Source: Peptostreptococcaceae bacterium (GTDB lineage: Bacteria; Bacillota_A; Clostridia; Peptostreptococcales; Acidaminobacteraceae). Taken from it: a DNA stretch of 7,008 nt. Positions 1 through 6,643 of this stretch are shown here, one piece after another (position 1 is the first letter of the stretch; every line of letters starts with the position of its first letter). Location of the stretch: assembly GCA_013619035.1 (NCBI GenBank), contig JABXKX010000455.1, positions 1 through 7,008 on the forward strand. Direction: 5' to 3'. A program made the position numbers and the translations under genes. Below the pieces are notes generated by a model that saw nothing but the letters and a program-made list of their open reading frames with translations, did not search any database and had not been told where the DNA came from.

Positions 1-1914
1 GCTTATATTAATATAAGAGGAAAAGGACCGGTTATTAAAGACTTGAAGAAAGTTGCTAAAAAAGCAGAAAAAGTTTTTCTCGCAACTGACCCCGATAGGG
101 AAGGTGAGGCAATTGCTTGGCATTTGGCTTTCATTCTCGGTATTGATTTAAACGATAAAGTACGTGTAGCATTTAATGAAATTACAAAAGAAACAGTAAA
201 AGAAGCGATCAAACATCCAACAACGATTGATACCAATCTTGTGGATGCTCAACAAGCGAGAAGAGTTTTAGATCGTTTAGTGGGTTATTCAATTTCACCA
301 TTATTATGGAGAAAAGTAAGAAAAGGTCTAAGTGCAGGTAGAGTTCAATCGGTTGCAACAAAAATGATTTGTGACCGCGAAAATGAAATTAATGCATTTG
401 AATCAGAAGAATACTGGTCTTTGGATTTTAATTTTCAAAATGTTGAGAAAAAATCTTTTAAGGCAAGTTATATTGCTTTAGGTAATCAAAAAGCTGATTT
501 TAAAGTGGAATCAGATGTACAAACTGTTATGGATGACTTAAAGAAAGATGCTTATGTTGTAAATTCTATTCAGACGCGTGAGAAATCTAGAAAAGCACAG
601 CCATGTTTTACAACCTCAAGACTTCAACAAGAAGCATCCAACAAACTTGGTTTTTCTACAAAAAAGACTATGATGGTTGCTCAACAGTTATATGAGGGTA
701 TTAAATTACCGAAAGTCGGTAGTGTAGGTTTGATCACTTATATGAGAACTGATTCTACTCGAATTTCGGATACTGCTAAAGATGCTGTAAATGACTTTGT
801 TAAAGAAGAATTTGGTGAGGTTTATATTGGTAGTGAATTGAAAGTTAAGAAGAGTAAGAATGCTCAAGATGCACATGAGGCTATTCGTGCAACTGATGTT
901 CTGAGAACGCCAGAATCTATTGAAGGCTTTTTAACAAAAGATCAAAATAAGTTATATAAATTAATATGGGAGCGTTTTGTTTCTTCATTAATGGCACCAG
1001 CTAAATTTGAAGCATTAACTGTAGAAATTAAGAATCACGACCATGTTATTCGTTCGACTGGATCTAAACAAGTGTTTGATGGTTTCTTAAAGGTCTATTC
1101 TTTTGGAACGAGTAGTGATAAAATTTTACCGGATTTAAAAGAAGGTGAAACTTTAAAACTTGAAAAAATGATACCAGAACAACACTTCACACAACCACCA
1201 GCAAGATATACTGAAGCAACATTGGTTCGTGAAATGGAAGAAAAGGGTATCGGTCGACCAAGTACTTATGCACCGACTATCAGTACGGTGATTAGTAGAG
1301 GTTACGTTGCTCGTGAAAAGAAAAACCTTTTACCTACAGAATTAGGTGGTATCATCAATGAAATCATGGAAAATTACTTTGCTAGAATTATTGAAGTGAA
1401 TTTCACAGCAGATATGGAAAAGCAGTTTGATGAAGTTGAAGGCGGTGAAATGGAATGGAAAGAAGTGATTAAAACTTTCTATGGTCCGTTTGATGCATTG
1501 ATTGAAAAAGCTGAAGGTGATATTGAAAAAGTAGATTTAACAGAACCAACTGATATTCCTTGTGATATTTGTGGTAATATGATGAATATTAAACATGGTA
1601 GATTTGGTAAGTTCCTAGCATGTTCTGATTATCCAGAATGTAAAAATACAAAACCTATTTTGAATAAAATTGGGGTGAATTGTCCTGAGTGTGGAACTGG
1701 GGATGTGGTTGAAAGAAAAACTAAGAAATTTAAAACTTTCTATGGTTGTTCTGAATTCCCGAATTGTAATTTTATGTCTTGGCATAAACCAGTTGATAAA
1801 AAGTGTCCTACATGTTCTAAAAACATGATTGAATATAAGACAAAGAAGAAACACGAATATAAATGTACCGATAAAGAATGCGGTTATAGCGAAGAAATTT
1901 CTGAGGAAAAATAG
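1..1914 (+). CDS. topA: DNA topoisomerase I (type IA), 5'-partial
   Basis: This enzyme relaxes negatively supercoiled DNA in the cytoplasm by passing a strand through a transient single-strand break. The reading frame is open from base 1, so the N-terminus lies outside the window; 637 residues are visible and roughly 60-70 are probably missing. The Toprim acidic triad is seen in DPDREGE (visible residues 30-36, D30/D32/E34). GLSAGRVQSVA follows near residue 110. The catalytic tyrosine is in GLITYMRTDSTR (Tyr247, codon 739-741), and the conserved GIGRPSTYAPTIS lies near residue 415. The C-terminus carries three four-cysteine zinc ribbons starting at residues 521, 561 and 602, a tail usual for bacterial TopA. 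A TTG at 43 is internal, since conserved sequence continues upstream of it (INIRGKGPV). One oddity is Cys202 just before FTTS, where Pro or Ala is usual. The family assignment is secure. Confidence 0.97.
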   Translation, partial: AYINIRGKGPVIKDLKKVAKKAEKVFLATDPDREGEAIAWHLAFILGIDLNDKVRVAFNEITKETVKEAIKHPTTIDTNLVDAQQARRVLDRLVGYSISPLLWRKVRKGLSAGRVQSVATKMICDRENEINAFESEEYWSLDFNFQNVEKKSFKASYIALGNQKADFKVESDVQTVMDDLKKDAYVVNSIQTREKSRKAQPCFTTSRLQQEASNKLGFSTKKTMMVAQQLYEGIKLPKVGSVGLITYMRTDSTRISDTAKDAVNDFVKEEFGEVYIGSELKVKKSKNAQDAHEAIRATDVLRTPESIEGFLTKDQNKLYKLIWERFVSSLMAPAKFEALTVEIKNHDHVIRSTGSKQVFDGFLKVYSFGTSSDKILPDLKEGETLKLEKMIPEQHFTQPPARYTEATLVREMEEKGIGRPSTYAPTISTVISRGYVAREKKNLLPTELGGIINEIMENYFARIIEVNFTADMEKQFDEVEGGEMEWKEVIKTFYGPFDALIEKAEGDIEKVDLTEPTDIPCDICGNMMNIKHGRFGKFLACSDYPECKNTKPILNKIGVNCPECGTGDVVERKTKKFKTFYGCSEFPNCNFMSWHKPVDKKCPTCSKNMIEYKTKKKHEYKCTDKECGYSEEISEEK

Positions 1915-1923
1915 GAGGTCCTA

Positions 1924-2709
1924 ATGTTAAAAGAATTACTTGAAAAAACTAGAAAATTAAATTTGATATTACAAGATAGAGGCGAAGAAAAAGTATCGTT
2001 TAATGAATTGTGTGATACTATTGCTGAAATATTAGAAGTAAATGTATATATTATCAATGCTAAAGGTAAAATCTTAGGTTCTAAAATGGTAGATACTAAT
2101 ACAAGCTCAATTCTTGCTGATCCAGAATCAGGAGAAATGTTCTTCTCAGAAGAACATAATGAAAACATGTTAAGAATTATTGAAACAACACCGAACTTGA
2201 CAGCAGATCAAGTTGCTACAACTTTTAAAGGTGATACTGAATCATATCAGAAACATGTTTCTATAGTGCCTATCAAAGGTAAAGGTCAAAGAATCGGAAC
2301 ATTCGTATTGGCTAGAATGGGTGACGAGTTTGATGATTCAGATATGATTTTAGCTGAAAATGCTGCAACGGTTGTATCTATGGAAATCATGAAAGCTAGA
2401 AATCTTGAAAGAGCTGCTTTAGAGAGAAGAAAATCAGTTGTAAAAATGGCAATTGAGTCTTTATCATTCTCAGAATTAGAAGCAATTGAGCACATTTTCA
2501 AAGAATTAGAGGGTGACGAAGGTTTGTTGGTTGCTAGTAAAGTAGCTGATAGAGTGGGTATAACACGTTCGGTTATCGTTAATGCTTTAAGAAAATTCGA
2601 GTCAGCTGGAGTTATTGAATCTAGATCTTTAGGTATGAAAGGTACTCATATTAGAATTCTAAATAACGAATTAATACCAGAATTAAACGCTATAAAAAGA
2701 AGATATTAA
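1924..2709 (+). CDS. codY: GTP-sensing / nutritional global transcriptional regulator CodY
   Basis: CodY is a dimeric cytoplasmic DNA-binding protein that in Firmicutes represses or activates metabolic, virulence and motility genes according to branched-chain amino acid and GTP levels. The 261 residues match the usual length of about 259. Residues 1-160 form the GAF sensor domain. A linker helix precedes SFSELEAIEHIF (181-192), and a winged helix-turn-helix follows (about 200-248) with VGITRSVIVNALRKFESAGV and ESRSLGMKGTHIRILN, nearly identical to the B. subtilis protein as I remember it. The ATG at 1924 has an AGGAGG at 1913-1918 that overlaps the topA stop, with 5-nt spacing, so co-transcription with topA is likely. 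The sensor domain is much less conserved than the DNA-binding part: by hand alignment several isoleucine-pocket residues are replaced (see findings). A perfect 21-bp palindrome lies inside the gene at 2137-2157. Confidence 0.97.
   Translation: MLKELLEKTRKLNLILQDRGEEKVSFNELCDTIAEILEVNVYIINAKGKILGSKMVDTNTSSILADPESGEMFFSEEHNENMLRIIETTPNLTADQVATTFKGDTESYQKHVSIVPIKGKGQRIGTFVLARMGDEFDDSDMILAENAATVVSMEIMKARNLERAALERRKSVVKMAIESLSFSELEAIEHIFKELEGDEGLLVASKVADRVGITRSVIVNALRKFESAGVIESRSLGMKGTHIRILNNELIPELNAIKRRY
2137..2157. repeat. Perfect 21-bp palindrome within codY
   Basis: The arms ATGTTCTTCT (2137-2146) and AGAAGAACAT (2148-2157) are exact reverse complements around a single C at 2147. The next flanking pair (A2136/A2158) does not match, so the symmetry is bounded at 10 bp per arm. 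It encodes residues 72-78 of CodY. In RNA it could form a 9-bp stem with a UCA loop; no U-run follows, so it is not terminator-like. Whether it has a function is unknown. Confidence 0.6.
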
Positions 2710-2725
2710 ATTAAAACACATATAT

Positions 2726-2757
2726 AAAGCTCTGCGGTTATCCGTAGAGCTTTTTTT
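2726..2757 (+). terminator. Rho-independent terminator after codY
   Basis: The arms AAAGCTCTGCGG (2726-2737) and CCGTAGAGCTTT (2742-2753) form a 12-bp stem with a single G-U wobble and a TTAT loop. The T-run continues from the right arm through 2757 (seven T in total). It starts 16 bp after the codY stop codon and separates the topA-codY unit from the flagellar operon. On the reverse strand the T-run is only three bases before mixed sequence, so it looks directional. Confidence 0.94.
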
Positions 2758-2784
2758 CCATTCCACTATATATTGTATAAATCC

Positions 2785-2813
2785 TAAACAAAAATCAATA
2801 TATATGGTATAAT
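2785..2813 (+). promoter_or_regulatory. Sigma-A-type promoter of the flagellar operon (extended -10)
   Basis: A TAAACA -35 element (2785-2790, 4 of 6 to consensus) is followed by an exact 17-bp spacer and a perfect TATAAT -10 (2808-2813). The -10 is preceded by TG one base upstream (TGGTATAAT), which makes it an extended -10. Transcription would start near 2820 and give a leader of about 80 nt before flgB. It lies between the codY terminator and flgB, which is where an operon promoter is needed. The region is very AT-rich, so a chance -10 is possible, but spacing and context support it. Confidence 0.68.
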
Positions 2814-2818
2814 ATAAT

Positions 2819-2878
2819 CGGTATAAATAAAAATAACTTTTTATATCGTATGTATAAAAATTGTACCGGTTTATGCCG
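2819..2878 (+). promoter_or_regulatory. Foldable leader of the flagellar operon
   Basis: An outer helix can pair CGGTATAAA (2819-2827) with TTTATGCCG (2870-2878): 9 bp with one G-U. It encloses a perfect 8-bp stem-loop, TTTTTATA (2838-2845) with TATAAAAA (2853-2860) around a 7-nt loop. The segment TTTTTAT (2838-2844) can instead pair with ATAAAAA (2827-2833), so two inner folds compete. The outer helix ends 11 nt before the flgB Shine-Dalgarno and begins at about the predicted transcription start. All this is read from the sequence; the inner stems are pure A/T and may be chance. It matches no riboswitch family I know. Confidence 0.3.
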
Positions 2879-2900
2879 AAACTATTAGTAGGAGGTTCTT

Positions 2901-3287
2901 ATGTTAAAAAACGCATTTAATACAATAAACTTATACAATAGAGCATTAGATGCTTCGTGGTTGAAAAATGAAGCGATTACTAATAATATTGCCAATGCAA
3001 ATACTCCAAACTATAAAAGAGAAACGGTGGAATTTGAAGAAGTTTTGAAACGTGCTATGGGAAATCCTAATATGCCGATGACCAAAACTAACGAAAAACA
3101 TATGCCACTGATGACCAATATGAATCCAGTTATTATTAAAGACAGTAGTACCAGTTTTAGAAAAGATGGTAATAATGTAAATATAGATACTGAAATGGCT
3201 TATTTAGCAGAAAATCAAATAAAGTATGAAACGATTACAAAGCAATTAAACAGTAATTTAAAACGACTCAGAATGGCGATGGAATAG
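2901..3287 (+). CDS. flgB: Flagellar proximal rod protein FlgB
   Basis: FlgB is a proximal rod subunit of the flagellar basal body, exported by the flagellar type III system and assembled onto the FliE/MS-ring base. At 128 residues it has the normal length. The N-terminal rod motif is clear: NNIANANTPNYKRETVEFEE (residues about 29-48). The C-terminal helix (about 97-128, EMAYLAENQIKYETITKQLN onward) is the typical packing helix of rod proteins. There is no cleavable signal peptide, as expected for type III export. The ATG at 2901 has AGGAGG at 2890-2895 with 5-nt spacing. It is the first gene of the flagellar operon, directly after the promoter region, and flgC follows after 13 bp. Confidence 0.96.
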   Translation: MLKNAFNTINLYNRALDASWLKNEAITNNIANANTPNYKRETVEFEEVLKRAMGNPNMPMTKTNEKHMPLMTNMNPVIIKDSSTSFRKDGNNVNIDTEMAYLAENQIKYETITKQLNSNLKRLRMAME

Positions 3288-3300
3288 GAAGGTGAATTAG

Positions 3301-3744
3301 ATGTCATTATTTAAATCTTTAAATGTCAGTGCCACTGGTTTAACCGCCGAAAGACTTAGAATGGATGTTATCTCTAAAAACATTGCGAATGCTAATACAA
3401 CACGAACTTTAGCAGGTACGCCTTATCGGAGACAAATGGCAGTGTTCAAAGAACAAGGTCCAGAGAATAAATTTCAAGCCATGTTAGATAAAGCTAAAGG
3501 TGAGTATACGATTGGAAATGGTGTTGAAGTTTCTGAAATAGTAGAAGATCAATCTGATTTTAAACGTGTCTACAATCCTGGTCATCCAGATTCTGATGAT
3601 GAAGGATATGTGTTAATGCCTAATGTAGATGTTGTTACTGAAATGATTAATTTAATGTCGGCATCAAGATCTTATGAAGCAAATGTTACGGCAATTAATA
3701 GTGCTAAGTCGATGGCTATGAAAGCTTTAGAAATAGGTAGATAA
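3301..3744 (+). CDS. flgC: Flagellar proximal rod protein FlgC
   Basis: FlgC is the second proximal rod subunit and partners FlgB in the basal body. The 147 residues fit the family. The N-terminus shows the rod signature (SATGLTAERLRMDVISKNIA, then NANTTRTLAGTPYRRQ), and the C-terminus has the diagnostic FlgC block VDVVTEMINLMSASRSYEAN followed by VTAINSAKSMAMKALEIG. The start ATG at 3301 has a purine-rich GGAAGGTG site at 3288-3294, 6 nt upstream. The gene sits 13 bp after flgB and 14 bp before fliE, so it is translated from the same operon mRNA. The product is exported without a signal peptide. Confidence 0.96.
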   Translation: MSLFKSLNVSATGLTAERLRMDVISKNIANANTTRTLAGTPYRRQMAVFKEQGPENKFQAMLDKAKGEYTIGNGVEVSEIVEDQSDFKRVYNPGHPDSDDEGYVLMPNVDVVTEMINLMSASRSYEANVTAINSAKSMAMKALEIGR

Positions 3745-3758
3745 TATTAGGGGGCCTA

Positions 3759-4049
3759 ATGGATGGGATTAAAGCAGTACAATCTGGCAATATCATTAAG
3801 GTTGGATCAGAGAATTCAAAAGTATCAAATGTAGACTTTAAAGATTTTTTAATAGAGTCGCTAGAAAAAGTCAATGCAGATCAGTTGTATGCTGAGAAAA
3901 TGGATGAAGCATTGATTTTAGGAGAAACGGATAACCTGCATGATGTTATGATAGCATCACAGAAAGCAGAATTGTCTTTAAGTTTTGCCGTTCAAGTTCG
4001 TAATAAGGTTCTCGAAGCTTATAAAGAAATAATGAGAATTCAAATGTAG
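3759..4049 (+). CDS. fliE: Flagellar hook-basal body complex protein FliE
   Basis: FliE is the small adaptor joining the MS ring to the rod and is one of the first substrates of the flagellar exporter. The 96 residues match the usual 95-110. The conserved parts are FKDFLIESLEKVN (about 27-39) and the C-terminal half, LHDVMIASQKAELSLSFAVQ followed by VRNKVLEAYKEIMRIQM, which is the classic FliE ending. The start ATG at 3759 has AGGGGG (3749-3754) 4 nt upstream, a slightly off-consensus and close-set site compared with the AGGAGG sites of codY and flgB. It lies between flgC and fliF with 14-bp gaps on both sides. Confidence 0.95.
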   Translation: MDGIKAVQSGNIIKVGSENSKVSNVDFKDFLIESLEKVNADQLYAEKMDEALILGETDNLHDVMIASQKAELSLSFAVQVRNKVLEAYKEIMRIQM

Positions 4050-4063
4050 AAAGAGGTGTGTAG

Positions 4064-5623
4064 ATGGCGGAACTACTCCAAAGGATTAGAACACAAGTCG
4101 TGACATTCATACAATCACTCGATAAGAAAATGAGAATATGGCTTGCAGTTGGAGCCCTTTTTGTCGTTGTCATTGTTGCAGGTATATTATTTTTATCAAA
4201 GCCAACTTATGTGCCTTTGGCATCTGGATTAGAATATGATGAGATGTCTAAAATTGTTGCTATGTTAGACGAAAAAAACATCACTCATAAAGACGAAGGT
4301 AATGTTGTTTTAGTTAGTACAAATGACTTAACCAAAGCTAAAATGGGTATGGCAGTTGATGCTGGAATCAGTATGCCTGATTATGGTTGGACTGATGTTA
4401 TGGCAAATACGAGCTTTACGATGACCAATCAAATGAGAGAACAACAAATACGACTTGCAACAGCAAATGAACTTGCAAGTGGTATTGAAGAGTATATTGA
4501 AGGTGTTGAAAAAGCAAAAGTAGAACTTTATATTGCTGAAAAATCTAGTTTTTTATTAGATGAACCTTCTAAATCAAGTATCAGTGTAATACTGCAGCTT
4601 GAAAATGGATTCACGTTCACTGAAGGCCAAGTTTCAGGTTTGGTCAATTTCTTGATGAATGGTGTTGAGAATTTACCAAAAGAAAATATAACTATTATTG
4701 ATCAAACGGGACAAACGTTAAATCGATTTAGCGATCAGACCGCAGCTTTTATTGCGTCGACTAATTACGAGCAGGAAAAAACTGTTGAAAAACAAATCGA
4801 AGAAAAATTAACGAAGTTCTTGGGGTCGGTTTATGGTCGTGATAATGTAGAAGTCATAGTGAGCGTGAAACTGGGCTTTGATGATTATTCTTCTACTTCT
4901 AAAGTTTATTCGCCTCCAGTTGAAGGAGAAACTTCTGGGATAGCAAGAAGTTTAGCTGAGATATCTGAAAAGGTATCGTCTGGTAGTACGGCTGAAGGTG
5001 TACCAGGTACGGATAGTAATGGTGAAACAACAGATTATCCTACAGGTAGTGACTCTGGAAGTGACATTGAATCGGCGTCAAAAACTATAAATTATGAATT
5101 AAATGAAGTTGTAACAGTATTAACCAAAGCCAAAGGCGCGGTTGAAGATATTAGTATTTCAATCTTATTAAATACTATGGTTATGGAAAATGAAGTTATG
5201 ACGGATGAACATAAACAAGAGGTGACTAATTTAGTAACAACTGCTGCTGGTATTGAAACTAGAAAAGTTCAAGTTAGTGCGATGCCGTTTACGGATAATG
5301 AATTAGGTGTAACCGTATATAGCTCTGAAGATGAGTTGGTAACACCTGGGATTCCACTTTGGTTAGTCGGTCTTATTATTGGTGTATTAGCAGTTGCAGT
5401 CATTGCCTTCTTTGTCTTCAACAAATCGAAATCAAATAAAGCTAAAGACGAAGAAATTGCAGATATACAAGCTAGAGAAGAAGCAAAACGTCAAGAAGAA
5501 CTTGAAGAAATTAGGACCGATGTGGAAGACAAATCAAGTCCTAAATATCAAATTGAGAAATTTATTGATGCAAAACCAGAAGCGGTTGCAGCATTATTAA
5601 GATCATGGATGTCGGAAACTTAG
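4064..5623 (+). CDS. fliF: Flagellar MS-ring protein FliF
   Basis: FliF oligomerises in the cytoplasmic membrane to form the MS ring, the base of the flagellum and the housing of the export gate. The 519 residues match Gram-positive FliF. Membrane segment 1 is at about 24-44 (IWLAVGALFVVVIVAGILFL) and segment 2 at about 430-453 (IPLWLVGLIIGVLAVAVIAF onward). Between them lie the ring-building motifs, including YVPLASGLEYDEM, NQMREQQIRLATANELA and the VEKAKVELYIAEKSSF region, and a Ser/Gly/Thr/Asp-rich stretch (about 303-338) in the beta-collar region. After segment 2 comes a highly charged, probably coiled-coil tail (about 455-490). The FliG-binding C-terminus follows, YQIEKFIDAKPEAVAALLRS ending WMSET (about 495-519). 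The ATG at 4064 has AAGAGGTG 5 nt upstream. fliG follows after 9 bp. Confidence 0.97.
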   Translation: MAELLQRIRTQVVTFIQSLDKKMRIWLAVGALFVVVIVAGILFLSKPTYVPLASGLEYDEMSKIVAMLDEKNITHKDEGNVVLVSTNDLTKAKMGMAVDAGISMPDYGWTDVMANTSFTMTNQMREQQIRLATANELASGIEEYIEGVEKAKVELYIAEKSSFLLDEPSKSSISVILQLENGFTFTEGQVSGLVNFLMNGVENLPKENITIIDQTGQTLNRFSDQTAAFIASTNYEQEKTVEKQIEEKLTKFLGSVYGRDNVEVIVSVKLGFDDYSSTSKVYSPPVEGETSGIARSLAEISEKVSSGSTAEGVPGTDSNGETTDYPTGSDSGSDIESASKTINYELNEVVTVLTKAKGAVEDISISILLNTMVMENEVMTDEHKQEVTNLVTTAAGIETRKVQVSAMPFTDNELGVTVYSSEDELVTPGIPLWLVGLIIGVLAVAVIAFFVFNKSKSNKAKDEEIADIQAREEAKRQEELEEIRTDVEDKSSPKYQIEKFIDAKPEAVAALLRSWMSET

Positions 5624-5632
5624 GGGTGTTAT

Positions 5633-6643
5633 ATGTCGAAGAAAAATGAGAGAAATGGAAAACAAAAAGCCGCTATACTTTTGATTGCTCTAGGATCAGA
5701 TAAATCGGCTAAGGTATTTAGCCATCTTCAAGACGAAGAGATTGAAGAACTGACATTAGAAATTGCTAATATGCAACGAGTTTCATCAGAAGAAAAAGAA
5801 GAAATCCTTGAAGAGTTTTACGAAATATGTCTGGCACAAGATTTTATTTCAGAAGGTGGTATCTCGTATGCAAAAGATGTACTTGAGAAAGCTATGGGAT
5901 CACAAAAAGCTCTTGAGATTATTAATAAGTTAACGGCATCATTACAAGTACGTCCATTTGACTTTGTAAGACGTACCGATGCAACTCAGTTATTAAACTT
6001 TATACAAAATGAACATCCGCAAACACTTGCTTTGATTCTATCTTACTTGAATCCGAATCAAGCGGCTTCAATACTGTCGGCATTGCCACAGGAAAAACAA
6101 GCTGATGTAGCACAGCGTATTGCTATAATGGATAGAACATCACCAGAAGTCATTAAAGAAGTTGAACAAGTTCTTGAGAGAAAATTATCTTCTATGATGA
6201 CTCAAGATTATGCTTCTACAGGTGGTATTCAAGCAATTGTTGAAATCTTATTATCTGTTGATCGTGGTACTGAGAAGTTTATTATGGAAACACTTGAAAT
6301 ACAAAAAGCTGATCTTGCAGAAGAAATTCGTAAGCGTATGTTTGTATTTGAAGATATCGTTAATCTTGATAGTGTTTCGATTCAAAGATTTATTCGCGAA
6401 ATTGATAACGCCGATTTATCTGTTGCACTTAAAGCTTCTACCGATGAGGTTAAAGAAGTTATCTATGCCAACATGTCTAAACGTATGGCTGAGATGCTGG
6501 CAGAGGATATGGAGTTTATGGGACCTGTTCGTTTACGTGATGTAGAAGAAGCACAACAGAAAATTGTTAATGTCATTAGAAAGCTTGAAGAAGCTGGTGA
6601 GATTATCATTTCACGTGGTGGAGGAGATGAGATAATTGTCTAA
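5633..6643 (+). CDS. fliG: Flagellar motor switch / rotor protein FliG
   Basis: FliG sits on the cytoplasmic face of the MS ring, binds FliF through its N-terminal domain and interacts with the stator to generate torque; FliM binds it to switch rotation. The 336 residues are standard. The N-domain (about 1-100) starts KQKAAILLIALGSDKSAKVF. The middle domain has the EHPQ motif (127-130, in FIQNEHPQTLALILSYL), followed by the linker STGG (195-198). The MFxF hinge is MFVF (236-239). The C-domain keeps the torque-helix charges: Arg284, Glu291, Asp292 and Arg300 align with E. coli R281, D288, D289 and R297. The ATG at 5633 has AGGGGTG at 5622-5628, overlapping the fliF stop. The 3' end overlaps the start of fliH by 8 bp. 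Confidence 0.97.
   Translation: MSKKNERNGKQKAAILLIALGSDKSAKVFSHLQDEEIEELTLEIANMQRVSSEEKEEILEEFYEICLAQDFISEGGISYAKDVLEKAMGSQKALEIINKLTASLQVRPFDFVRRTDATQLLNFIQNEHPQTLALILSYLNPNQAASILSALPQEKQADVAQRIAIMDRTSPEVIKEVEQVLERKLSSMMTQDYASTGGIQAIVEILLSVDRGTEKFIMETLEIQKADLAEEIRKRMFVFEDIVNLDSVSIQRFIREIDNADLSVALKASTDEVKEVIYANMSKRMAEMLAEDMEFMGPVRLRDVEEAQQKIVNVIRKLEEAGEIIISRGGGDEIIV

Noticed and set aside
43..45. TTG as the start of topA
   Set aside because: Conserved type IA topoisomerase sequence continues in frame upstream to base 1 and no ribosome binding site precedes this TTG; the gene is simply cut by the window edge.
1895..1909. CodY-box-like AAATTTCTGAGG just before the codY ribosome binding site
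   Set aside because: Only 10 of 15 positions match, which is too weak in AT-rich DNA; it also encodes the topA C-terminus.
1615..2168. Reverse-strand open frames opposite the ends of topA and the beginning of codY (1615-1854, 1884-2168)
   Set aside because: They lie opposite strongly conserved genes, have no plausible ribosome binding site or recognisable domain, and their Phe/Ile/Ser-rich products are what antisense of Lys/Glu-rich AT-rich genes gives.
2813..2818. Second TATAAT overlapping the proposed -10
   Set aside because: No acceptable -35 lies 16-18 bp upstream, and it lacks the TG extension of the first copy.
4964..5080. Ser/Gly/Thr/Asp-rich stretch in FliF as a possible insertion
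   Set aside because: A flexible, poorly conserved segment at this position in the collar region is normal for FliF, and total length is ordinary.
6210..6545. Forward open frame in an alternative frame inside fliG (and a similar one at 5394-5600 inside fliF)
   Set aside because: Both are fully contained in well-conserved flagellar genes and give low-complexity products with no family resemblance.
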